A stretch of 64,000 nt of DNA from Phoronis australis (lineage: Eukaryota > Phoronida > Phoronidae). The stretch lies in NCBI GenBank assembly GCA_002633005.1, contig NMRA01000036.1, forward strand, positions 1,164,139-1,228,138. The letters are read 5' to 3'. Positions 12,001-20,468 of the stretch are shown here, one piece after another (positions within the stretch are counted from its first letter, which is position 1; every line of letters begins with the position of its first letter). A program made the position numbers and the translations under genes. The notes under the pieces are model-generated. The model was given only the letters and a program-made list of their open reading frames with translations, was not told the origin of the DNA and did not search any database.

Positions 12001-15000
12001 CCATACCCTAACAGTGTGAAAATATACTCGCCCCTGACAGATGTGGGCTACATTGCCAAATATTCAATTCATTCATTAGTTTCACACCTGGCTGTTTGCA
12101 ATAGCTGGCTTTAGGTACGTTTCGTAACTTTTACCTTTTAATTACAATATGATGGATATTTGGTAACAGTTTGAATGACTACTGTAGTCTCGGATCCTTA
12201 GGAAATATGTATAATGCTGCATATGCAATAGAACTTTGCATCGCTTGCTCAGTTCAGGACTTGATTGACAGCATGGCAGGCTACATGACTTAGTGCGTTT
12301 GCAACTGTGGCCATTTTTATGCACCCACATATTTATATGTGTACGCATTATGCCGTCATCTCCGTCCGTCCGTGCGGCGTCTGTCCGTGTGGCGTCCGCT
12401 GCTCTATCTCCAAAACCCTTTGACATACATTCATAAAATTTGGCACATATTTTTCATTCATGAATGGGACGGCATAAGCGAACTTTCGGACGGATCCGAC
12501 TACTGGTGTGCCCCCTAGTGGCAATTTTAGTTTTTCACGCTTGCCTTTGTATCTTCAAAAGTCCTTAATGGATTTTCGTGAAATTTCGTATGTAGGCACC
12601 TATTAGTGAGGTGACGCTATTATTCTGTTTTCGGATGGATTCGATGTAGTTTGCGCCACCTAGTGACCATTTTTACTGTTTTCGAGTTTTTTGCGTCCAC
12701 CCCTCTATCAACCACACCGCTCAAAGGATGATTGTGAAAATTGGTATGTATGTGCTTACTATGAAGAAGAGGGTTGACGACGATTTTCTGACGATTTCGA
12801 CTACTGTGGCGCCTCCTAGTGGCAGTTCTGTTTTTTTTTGCGCCTATGGCTGTATCTCCTAAACCATTCGCAGGATCTTTAGTTAATTTAGCAAGTGTCA
12901 TTATATGATGTTGACTACGGATGACGACGACTTTCGGACCGATCTGACTACAGCTGTGCCCCCTAGTGGCAATTTTATTTTTTTACGTTTAACTCTGTAT
13001 TTTCAAAGGTCCTCAACAGATTTTCATAAAATTTCAAATATAGGCATCTATTGTTGTGATGACGCTAGCTTCCTGTTTTTGGATGGAATAAAGGTATTTT
13101 GCACCACCTAGTGGCCATTTTTGCTGTTTTCAAATCTTGTTTTTGACGTCCACCCCTGTATCAACCAAATCATTTGAAAATTGGCATATTTGTTCTCAGT
13201 GTGAAGACGACCTTTGATGATGGTGACTGACTACTGTGGCGCCTCCTAGTGGTAGTTTTGTTTTGTGCCCATAGTTGTATCTCTTAAACTCACTGAAGGA
13301 TTTTTACTAAATTTAGTAAGTGTATTTGTATGGAGAAAACAACAGACGGCGATGACGAACTTCAGACGAATCCAAGGAACACTCTTTCCACTAGTGGCAT
13401 TTTCATTTTATTCCGTTTTCCTTTGTTTCTCTGAAGTTCCTTGACAGATTTTTATGAAATATTGCATGTTCCTGTTTTTGAATGGATTGCATGTTTTTGC
13501 ACCATCTGGTGGCCATTTTTATGATACAAATAAATAATCCTAAAAGCACACCATTTGCAATGCATTCGTGGGCACATTTCAATCCTCTGCGTTGCTCTTG
13601 TTCCATAGATGAAAAGTTCATTTGTTTTGCCATAAAAATGGAAAGCGGTGACCCCCCCCCCACACGCACACACACACAGACCTTAATGGCCTGGCTACCC
13701 CTGCAGTGTAGGGGCTAATATTTGGAACTTTTAAAATGCTTACTAGATTAAATGTTATCCTATTTTTGTAATGTACCAGTGGAAAGTTTATTTCAAATAT
13801 AAACCATTTATTTTATGTCTTTAAGTAAACGCGTTTGTATACACTACTCTACATCTCATATTGTACTAGTTTTGATAACAGTAGTGGGATGTACAGGGAC
13901 ACATTCAAATGTAAAATCGCACATAAATTAGTGTGAGTTTGGTTTCTTCAAATAGTTAGATATACATGTCTTCAGATACTTATTGTACAAATCATTTTGC
14001 ACATATCCCAGTAGTGCTCACCATGTAATCAGTAGGAGGTGCTGCTACACATTCAATACATTGGCAGCTGAGAAAATCTATATCATTGTGGATGAACTAA
14101 CAAATATTTCAGAGAATTGAAACGTCGTGAAAAAGAAAGAAAAAGCCGGCGTTCAAGATCACCTCGCAAAACTTCAAGGCCCAGTAAAGAGAAAAAGAAG
14201 TCCAAATCGAGGTACTACTATGTCTTATTTTGTTGGTTAGGCCTGGTCTACCCTCCTCATGAGTTATAATTGTAACGTGCTGTTTTTAGTACGATAAAGG
14301 ATTTTTACGTATTGATTTACTGTGTATGGCAGTAAAACTGTCACTTTGCCTAGTGGGAGTTCTGCACAATTTTATTATGCTTGACTGCAAGTTACCAGTG
14401 GCAGCCATGTTCCCTTTTGTCTGTAAAAGTGTACAGGTGTGACCATCATCAAAACGTTGATATCAGAAAAAACTTTGTTGTGGAAATGACCAGCTGTCTG
14501 TTGTGTCTAGTGGATGTTGTGTGTTAAACAAGGATATTGTTGTGACATTTGCCATATGTATCTATAGGTCAGTTTTGTATCTGGTCACACGATTGCCATT
14601 TGGCGTTGCATAAGCTGCTTTCTCAAACACGATGAATGATTAAAATGGTCACAGGCTGCTGACTGTGCCAAGCTCACCACCTGTAGATTGGATGGTTATC
14701 AGAAGACTTGTCTAAAATTGGTTGTCTGTTGTTTGTTTGGTCATTCTATACGGATTCCATGGAATAAATCGATAGAAAAGTCACTGATTTCCACCAAGTT
14801 TATCTCTTTGAATGCTTTTGATGAAGTCCATACTGACTCTGGTATTTAGTAAAATTAGCTGGTACCCATTAAATATGAAATTGAAGTATCTTTATTCAAG
14901 TTGGATTAAAATTCAGACATTAAAAAACATGCTTTAACTTGTCCTTGTTTCTGCTTGTAAAGTACATATTTTTAGCCTCGAGGTTACAGGTTATTTGCAC

Positions 15001-18000
15001 ACTGGGTTAGTAGCCTTAAAATAAGTCAAAATGCTCTAGTATATTGGATTGTAGACTAGATGCCACATTATTTTATGTTCTTCAATAAGATAGTGGTGAG
15101 ATCTGTTGCGATGAGTACGTGTTTGAGGCCAAATCTTTGAGTATTGTCCGCTCTTTGCTTTAAAGGTCAGTGTCCAAGAGTCCAAAGAGAGTTAAGAAGT
15201 CCAAGTCATTGTCCCCGCCCAAGCTGGACAAAATCAGTGACTCGCCTGGGGCCCAACCTTCCACTGCTGAGAACGAGGCTAACAAATCTCCCGAGATGCC
15301 TGTCAGGTACTTTTTTCAATTTTTTAAAGTGTACCACTGGTACAAACTCTTCTGAAAAGTGGGTTACTTAATGTGTTTAACTAACTGTCTGGTTGTCTGT
15401 GTGGTTTCTTGTTTGCAAGTTCATGTGTATATGTCAATGGTGTAGAGGGTTTTTCATAAATGAATCCTATTTTGAAAATGCTGGACATTATTTAAAAAAA
15501 TGGGCCTGCCTTATGTTTTTGCCATTTAAGATCCACACGATGTGCTCACATCAGTGTTCTGCATTGTAAAATAGCCTTCCACCTTACATTATGATTGACA
15601 AAGTGTTTGGGTAATCATGTATGGTAACATTTCAATTGATTAGACTATAAGTGTGGAAAACTAAACAAAATTGATCTTCTTCATCATAGACTTGTAATAT
15701 CAGGAATACCAACAATTTCTCAGAACTTTGTCTGGCAGCTATGGTATAGAACTTACAAAATTGACAATTGTTTTATGGTCATAGTAAAATAAGTTAAGCC
15801 TGTACTCACGACTGAAACGAAAATCATTTGTGAGATATTTTGGCTGGCAACTGCCATTTTAATCAGCCTCTGGGTGGCGTTGTCATCGTCTGGACGAGTC
15901 TAAGTTTGTTTTCAAGAGGTGGTTGTAGATCCGCGGAAGTTCACCCATCATCTCTGTTCAGGTTGGATTTATATCAGGCTATCTGTATGGACTCTCTTAC
16001 TCCAACTATTTCAAAGAAGGAGTAAGAGAGTCCATACAGATAGCCCGATTTGAATCCAACCTGAACAGTGGTGATGAACAATACCAACTTCGGCAGATTT
16101 GTAACCACCTTTAAAAATGAACTTAGACTTATCCAAACGATGACGACGCCACCCAGAGACTGATGAAAATGGCGGGTTGCTGGTTGAAATATCTCTCAAA
16201 TGATTTTCATTATTGCCATGAGTACAGTCTTAACTTACTGCACTATGAGTCTACCGTGGCACATTAGCTTTCATCAGTGTTATGTTGAATGGTCCTTCAA
16301 TATGTGATATGAAAAAGATGACAAAAATTTCACTTGTCCACCACGTGAGATTTCTACAATAAATGAACTTGAGTGTATTAAAAGCAGTTACAAACAATTT
16401 TGTGACAGATAGATACAGTGTTGTCATGAGTCTTCACCATTGGGCATTGCAGCTCACCAGTACTAGAGAAGTTGAAATCTAAATCACCTTCTCCTGTCGT
16501 GGAAAAGAAGTCTCGGTCAAGGTCACCGGTTCCCAAAAAGAAAAGGTCAAGGTCGCCACGGTAAGGAGCTCATATGACAATTATCAACATAGACCTTTTT
16601 AACACGATCCATGATGGCAGGTGTCAAATTTTGGATTTGCCACAATATATTTGGTTCACATGCTACTTGGAATAAAACAATGCAACAGTTATAAACTGAG
16701 TCATGAAATTATTCTTTGTTAAGCCACTCCATGGGGAACTGAATGTCCTTTTGTCTTAGAGTCTTAATAGTCAGGTGTGGTCAAGGTAATCTAGTCACTG
16801 TTTCCTGGGGATAAAGAGTGTAATAATAGCAAGTACTTTGCAATGCATTCAGTCCAGCAAATTGATCAGTCATGGCAGTCACTACTAATAATGCTTCCTA
16901 ATATTCAGAGAGTCATCATTTCTGTTTGAACACCAAGACAACGAAACGAGTTTAAAATCTGTTTTCAACACAGAGCTTTATAAAGAATTAAGCAGGCTTG
17001 CCAGTGATGTTTGATCTGTATCCCTTTAATACCAGACATGTTGTAGAATGTTCAAAAAATGTTGACTCGACTTCAGCAGCATGTGCTGTTCCCAACTTTG
17101 CTAAGAGGTCAAAATTGAGTTATTTGTTGGCACTGTTAAAGATAGTGCCTTCATTATCAAATTGCACCCAGATGGTTTTCCCTAGGCAAAGATACTACCA
17201 CAGTTGTGTATTACAATATAGATAATATTGTTCCTTTTGATTGTTGCAGTATGCTGATTTATGCGGTGTTCAACTCCTTTTCAGTCATCTCTGCGAGCTT
17301 GTCTTAATTTGTGAAACCCTGGTACTTGTCTTGCACACTTGGGCTGTCGTTCTTGAAAAACACATAGCACACCTGCTGCTTATACCAAATTACCGGTGTA
17401 TTAATTTCAGTGCATGCAAGCTTTTTGCGGTTTCAACTCACATGACTGTTTCATTTTAATGTGTAAGTTTTCCTTTTAGAATCAGCTCAAAGAGCAAGTC
17501 GAAAACAGAAAGCGAAAGGTGACTATTAAATATTGGCAAATTACTGCAAACAGTGCCAGATTTAGAGAGGGGGAAAGGGAGCAATTGCCTCAGGCCTTTT
17601 TCCAAGATGGGGTCCCTAGGCCCACGTTAAACGTTTAAAAGTATTAGCTAAAATGGTTAAAGCATCTAAAACTTTAAGCCATTTTCAAAAATTATTACCC
17701 AAATACTTTCTCTTTACCCAACCCACGCAATTAATAAAAACACAGTTACATGGACCGAGCAGAAAGAAAAGACGTTTGCCTTAAGAAAAAAAAAAACAAA
17801 TGATCAACATTCCAAGGTCATATAGCAACCTAATAAGTTGGAAGGGGATGTTAGCAAACATGGGTTTATTACAACCTTTAAAGTTTGGGCAGGGTTCCCC
17901 TATACCCGAGCTATTGAGAGTTTAGGCCAGCCACATGAGCATTTAAATGATGTTGACTTTAAAAAAATTGGGTAGGTATTCCCTCCTGTCCCCGCGTTAT

Positions 18001-20185
18001 TGCGTGGGTAGGTCGGCCACCTGGGCATTTAAATGATGTTGACCTAAAAAAAATTGGTTAGGAATTCCCCTCTGTCCTGGGGTTATGGCGGGGGTATGCC
18101 AGCCCTTGTTCTTCCCAACGTCGTCGGCACCTTTTACTCCTTGAAAAGAAAATCTTTTGATGTCAAGTCTCAAACAATATTTAACATGACAAATTGTGCG
18201 CTGAAAATTGGAAAAGTTAGTAATGAATTAGAGATTCGTGTAAAATGAAATAATGAATTTAAACCTTGAGTTGATATTGCATGTTTGAGACGGCTCAACT
18301 GAATTCAGTTTTATCCCCTGCGTAATTTTTAATGGTATTAAGTACTGTCGGACTGGCTCACAATTTGTCTCGAGTGTAGAAAGTTATTGAGAGACTAGGT
18401 CACTGTCGCTGAAAAATAGTCTTCCATTCGTCGTTTTGACATTGTCGCTGAAAAATAGTCTTCCATTCGTCGTTTTGACATTGTCGCTGGCAGACAACAA
18501 ATGGCAGCACCCACACAACATTTCATTATCAAGCGAGAAGTTACCATTATCAAGAGTGCTGACCCACTACCCAGTTGAACATTTTGTTGTGGTAAAAGAG
18601 TGATTTTAGGGCAGTAAATGTAATGGACATAAAATGGAACATTTGATTGCTATTTTTGGACTTCGAACCGAAGTAAGACTGTAGTTTGTAGGGCGACTTG
18701 ATTCGAGTTGACTTTGAGTCGACAGGCGAGTAGGTTTCCCACACTTTGCATTGTTCTTGTTTATTCAGGCAGACAATTTGGTCAGTAGATTAAGGATTTT
18801 GTTGCACTGATGAGTCATTGTTGACAATGAATTATGCTGTTTATAGAATTAGCTTTCTTATATATTAAACTATAGTTTGTCATATTACTTTTGGCATATG
18901 CAGTGGATCCCAGGGGTGTAAATTGTGGTTAGGACTACTTCTGATGCACTAAACTATCCATCACAGGAGTATGGTGCACATGTCTCAGGGCTACACTGCA
19001 TTATGTCAGGGCTACACTGCATTATGTCAATCAGTGCAACAAATGCTTAAAATAGCTACGAGACTGCTGATTGGATGTTTTTGTGAATGTTCGTCTTGAG
19101 TAGCTGATCTGCTACCTGATTCCAACGTGTGTTCTGCGTTCTTATAAAAACTCCCACATGAACTTTGTGTGTGTAATTGTGGCCACATTGTGGCATAACA
19201 CATGGTTTGAAAGCCTGTAGCTTTAAAACTGACGTTATTTAGTACTCCTATTGCATGTTGATGGAAACACATTTCAATATACTTTACAAGTGTTGCTATG
19301 TTTTTGCAGTCGAAAGCGCCGATCGACAAGTCGAAGTCGCCGGTCCAGAAGTCCAGTAAGGCGCCGCTCTCGATCTCCGAGACGTAATCGTAGGTCACGT
19401 TCACCTCGCAGAAGATCGAAATCACCTCGACGACGGTCTCCAAAGAGACGTAGTCGTTCACCAAGTCCCAGGAAGTGAGTGTACGGTGTTGTACAAGGAA
19501 TGAAATTTTTTGTGACAAGTTCAAGTTAGTTTGATGCTTTCAAAATGATGATTACACTGATGTAAATCTGCATTGTCACTCATCCTCTCATTTTCAGGGT
19601 GGTAGTCTGATGATAAAATATTTTTTCCTGTAGGCATCGCAAGGACAAAAAGAAGGACAAAGATCGCGATCGTAGTCGCAGCCGTGACCGTAAACGTCGC
19701 AAAGAGCGCGACGGAAAAGAGGAGAAACCGTCAGCACCCGTTAAACGTGATTACGATGAAGAAGAGAAAGGTTATGACAGCAGTGACCAAGACAAAGGAA
19801 AGAAAGAGGAGGGGTCACTCAAAGGGTCTCCTCCTGGGGCTTCACCTGAGTTGTCATCTTCATCATTGCCACCTCCATTGGATAACTTGCAGTCTGTTGA
19901 TATGGACATGGACAGTGATTAGTAAAATTACAAACTGTTGTATTGGCATGTGAACATACAGATGGTGACACTAGGTAACGTAACATTTGACTTGGACAAA
20001 AGTTTGTTGCAACTAGAGCTGACTAGGATGAGTTGGTGGAAAACTAGATTAAAGTGACAGTCATCATCTAATTGTCTCAGTGATGAGTTTCTGTTGTGTT
20101 GCCGACATCAACAAGTCCTTGGTGTGTATAGATTGTATTTTTTAGCATTCGTTTGTTCAATAAATGATAAAAATTTTTAACTTTG
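1..20185 (+). CDS. SREK1: SREK1-like splicing regulatory SR protein (14 exons, 5' end outside window)
   Basis: Nuclear RNA-binding splicing regulator of the SREK1 (SFRS12/SRrp86) family, which modulates other SR proteins. Coding exons: 1-72, 4562-4698, 6465-6571, 7661-7816, 8464-8642, 9487-9617, 9996-10059, 11601-11738, 14113-14211, 15166-15306, 16453-16560, 17480-17518, 19310-19474, 19634-19922. All junctions are GT-AG, phases agree throughout, and the visible part encodes 607 residues (human isoforms are roughly 500-620). Order along the visible protein: end of RRM1 (residues 1-68, RNP1-like SKVCYVKF), linker, RRM2 (about 146-225; RNP2 RTVYVSNL, RNP1 RGVYVEF), an Ala/Glu-rich segment like the one following human RRM2, then an Arg/Ser/Lys-rich domain (about 265-540) and an acidic tail ending DMDMDSD. 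The start codon and the first RRM1 strand lie upstream of the window. The identification rests on resemblance to human SREK1 in both RRMs and the segment VSEAHSLIAAAVDP; paralogue assignment is inference. Confidence 0.93.
2942..4336. mobile_element. Non-autonomous TIR transposon in SREK1 intron
   Basis: The left end CAGGGCTCGACGCTATG and the reverse complement of the right end, CAGGGCTCGACATAACG, share an 11-base terminal inverted repeat. It is flanked by the direct repeat CTTAG (2937-2941 and 4337-4341). Subterminal copies of a GGTCGCATTTT motif occur at both ends. No transposase-like reading frame is seen in the 1395 bases. The CAGGG terminus suggests a hAT-like element, but hAT target-site duplications are normally 8 bp, so the family is uncertain. 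Confidence 0.7.
4562..4698 (+). CDS. SREK1: SREK1 exon B, RRM1 RNP1 and C-terminal half
   Basis: Acceptor ttccag at 4556-4561, donor gtaagt at 4699. The translation contains SKVCYVKFEDP (RNP1) and HLTNTVFVDRALIIVP, almost the same as vertebrate SREK1. It ends in phase 1 and joins exon C to make an Ala codon. Confidence 0.92.
6465..6571 (+). CDS. SREK1: SREK1 exon C, inter-RRM linker
   Basis: Acceptor tttcag at 6459-6464, donor gtagtg at 6572. It encodes KIPDEKTAMEVAAPPN..., corresponding to the IPDE.KA...AP linker that follows RRM1 in vertebrate SREK1. It ends in phase 0. Confidence 0.85.
6655..7413. mobile_element. TIR element in SREK1 intron (CCTAATTATCGGACG ends)
   Basis: The left terminus carries CCTAATTATCGGACG and the right terminus its reverse complement CGTCCGATAATTAGG. 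A second inner pair, CCTAAATATCGGAC (about 6675) and GTCCGATATTTAGG (7218-7231), is also inverted. About 760 bases with no recognisable protein, so probably a non-autonomous DNA element of unassigned family. Confidence 0.6.
7661..7816 (+). CDS. SREK1: SREK1 exon D, linker and RRM2 strand 1
   Basis: Acceptor ataccag before 7661, donor gtaaga at 7817; 52 whole codons. It contains VDPKLSSAGLPPYPPLPGN, a proline-rich linker like vertebrate TVDPKL, and KVEEIRRTVYVSNLDST, the RNP2 strand of RRM2. Confidence 0.92.
8464..8642 (+). CDS. SREK1: SREK1 exon E, RRM2 body
   Basis: Acceptor attgtag before 8464, donor gtaagt at 8643. It encodes MVLNFFSQVGEVKYVRMAGD and RGVYVEFTDQ (RNP1), followed by AYNGAMFAGKPV, closely matching human SREK1 RRM2. 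It ends in phase 2 and makes a Gln codon with exon F. Confidence 0.95.
9487..9617 (+). CDS. SREK1: SREK1 exon F, end of RRM2 and post-RRM helix
   Basis: Acceptor ttccag before 9487, donor gtaatg at 9618. It encodes IVHSMHAIAKPMSKNQEA and ITKEIDEAMKKVSEAHSLI, the diagnostic SREK1 segment after RRM2. It ends in phase 1. Confidence 0.95.
9996..10059 (+). CDS. SREK1: SREK1 exon G, start of RS domain
   Basis: Acceptor gccag before 9996, donor gtgagc at 10060. It encodes DDKRRSRSRSTGRRRRHRSR, the first Arg/Ser tract. It ends with AG in phase 2. Confidence 0.9.
10103..11450 (+). repeat. CTCF-motif monomer array I (short, decayed)
   Basis: Begins with the header CCACATATTTATATGTGG and a GTCCGTCC-rich stretch, then two good monomers with cores GTGCCCCCTGGTGG (10290-10303) and GCGCCACCTAGTGG (10412-10425). 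More degenerate copies follow near 11020-11032, 11240 and 11390. It is homologous to the longer arrays at 12,311 and 33,446. Confidence 0.7.
11601..11738 (+). CDS. SREK1: SREK1 exon H, RS domain
   Basis: Acceptor tttaag before 11601, donor gtatgt at 11739; 138 nt, phase 2 to 2. It encodes repeated RS/SR dipeptides such as RSRSRNRSRSRRSPRRRR. The strong Asp/Arg-rich reading on the opposite strand is only its shadow. Confidence 0.9.
12311..13610 (+). repeat. CTCF-motif monomer array II (about 1.3 kb, 8 monomers)
   Basis: Header CCCACATATTTATATGTG and a Cys-box-like GTCCGTCC stretch, then eight diverged monomers of about 148 bases. Each has a phrase like TATCTCCAAAACC, a phrase like TTCATAAAATTTGG, and a core ending CTAGTGG. 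Core starts: 12508, 12653, 12809, 12956, 13101, 13239, about 13384 and 13499. Core types run CCCC, ACC, TCC, CCCC, ACC, TCC and so on. The tail at about 13,515-13,610 (TATGATACAAATAAATAA to GTTGCTCTTG) recurs at the end of the 33-kb copy, so this is one dispersed repeat of fixed structure. Confidence 0.85.
14113..14211 (+). CDS. SREK1: SREK1 exon I, RS/KE-rich
   Basis: Acceptor tttcag before 14113, donor gtacta at 14212; 99 nt, phase 2 to 2. It encodes ELKRREKERKSRRSRSPRK, then Ser/Lys-rich sequence. Confidence 0.85.
15166..15306 (+). CDS. SREK1: SREK1 exon J, Lys/Ser/Pro-rich
   Basis: Acceptor ttaaag before 15166, donor gtactt at 15307; 141 nt, phase 2 to 2. It encodes SVSKSPKRVKKSKSLSPPK, then a less basic stretch (SPGAQPSTAENEANKSPEM). 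Confidence 0.82.
15778..16248. repeat. Long inverted repeat (foldback) in SREK1 intron
   Basis: The left arm (about 15,778-16,008) and the reverse complement of the right arm (about 16,018-16,248) align along their whole length, for example CTCTGGGTGGCGT and CTATCTGTATGGACTCTCTT in both. The spacer is only about 10-15 bases. Identity is roughly 80% by eye, highest near the centre. Transcribed within SREK1 pre-mRNA it would fold into a hairpin of more than 200 bp. Confidence 0.85.
16453..16560 (+). CDS. SREK1: SREK1 exon K, RS/SP-rich
   Basis: Acceptor ttgcag before 16453, donor gtaagg at 16561; 108 nt, phase 2 to 2. It encodes LKSKSPSPVVEKKSRSRSPV, then KKKRSRSPR. Confidence 0.85.
17480..17518 (+). 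CDS. SREK1: SREK1 exon L, 39-nt micro-exon
   Basis: Acceptor cttttag before 17480, donor gtgact at 17519. It encodes ISSKSKSKTESE and is phase 2 to 2. A short exon with a weak donor is a natural candidate for alternative inclusion (inference). Confidence 0.7.
17885..18115. repeat. 86-bp tandem repeat, about 2.5 copies
   Basis: The phrase ATTTAAATGATGTTGAC recurs at 17941 and 18027, with similar flanks (AATTGGGTAGGTATTCCC, AATTGGTTAGGAATTCCC). The upstream sequence near 17,560 begins like a transposon end (CAGTGCCAGATTTAGAG). Confidence 0.65.
18404..18489. repeat. 39-bp perfect tandem repeat
   Basis: TGTCGCTGAAAAATAGTC starts at 18404 and 18443, with a partial third copy at 18482. The first two units are identical over 39 bases, so the duplication is recent. 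Confidence 0.85.
19310..19474 (+). CDS. SREK1: SREK1 exon M, main RS domain
   Basis: Acceptor tttttgcag before 19310, donor gtgagt at 19475; 165 nt, phase 2 to 2. Dense RS/SP repeats such as RSTSRSRRSRSPVRRRSR. The 165-residue open frame on the opposite strand across this exon is a shadow. Confidence 0.92.
19634..19922 (+). CDS. SREK1: SREK1 exon N, terminal coding exon
   Basis: Acceptor cctgtag before 19634; stop TAG at 19920-19922. It encodes KHRKDKKKDKDRDRSRSRDR, a charged segment, then a Pro/Ser-rich stretch and an acidic end (DMDMDSD). Confidence 0.92.
20159..20164 (+). promoter_or_regulatory. SREK1 poly(A) signal AATAAA
   Basis: Canonical AATAAA 237 bases after the SREK1 stop, followed by a T-rich stretch. 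It implies a short 3' UTR of about 19,923-20,185. Confidence 0.75.
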
Positions 20186-20255
20186 TATTCCAGTTTCCAA
20201 GACCTTGACCGAGGTTCTGTTATCGTGAATGTTTTAAAAAAGCTGCTGTCACCAA

Positions 20256-20468
20256 CAGTGGCGGATCTAGGATACCATAAGGGGGGGGGTCTGCCCAACA
20301 TGTTGCCTCAGGGATTTGGGCAAAGCACGATTGTATGTGCACAGGGGGCCCGAAAGTTGTGGGAGCCGAGGATGTGGACTTTGTGTTCAGAAAGTCTATG
20401 GTGGACTAAAAAAAATGGGAACACGATTCCTCTGCGATCTGGGATCTGAGCCCCCCCATCTGCTACTG
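20256..20468. mobile_element. Probable hAT-like MITE (CAGTGGCGGATC end)
   Basis: Left end CAGTGGCGGATCTAGG; right end, reverse complemented, CAGTAGCAGATGGGGGGG. Length and poly-G/poly-C borders resemble the better preserved element at 31,262. I see no target-site duplication. Confidence 0.45.

Larger units (their letters stand above)
73..19633 (+). other. SREK1 introns: inventory of non-coding stretches
   Basis: Intron 73-4561: a TIR element at 2942-4336; I recognise nothing in the rest. Intron 4699-6464: a hairpin-like repeat at 5731-5794 (CGCCCTAATAAGTGCCC against GGGCGCTTATAGCCC); nothing else seen. Intron 6572-7660: the TIR element at 6655-7413. Introns 7817-8463, 8643-9486, 9618-9995, 14212-15165 and 16561-17479: nothing recognised. 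Introns 10060-11600 and 11739-14112 hold the CTCF-motif arrays. Intron 15307-16452 holds the long inverted repeat, and 17519-19309 two short tandem repeats. Confidence 0.7.

Noticed and set aside
12311-13610. CRISPR-like reading of the regularly spaced repeats
   Set aside because: Monomers are diverged over their whole length, there are no unique spacers, and the DNA is animal.
19027-19524. 165-codon minus-strand open frame
   Set aside because: Antisense shadow of SREK1 exon M and its flanks; the plus strand has the splice sites and the RS coding pattern.
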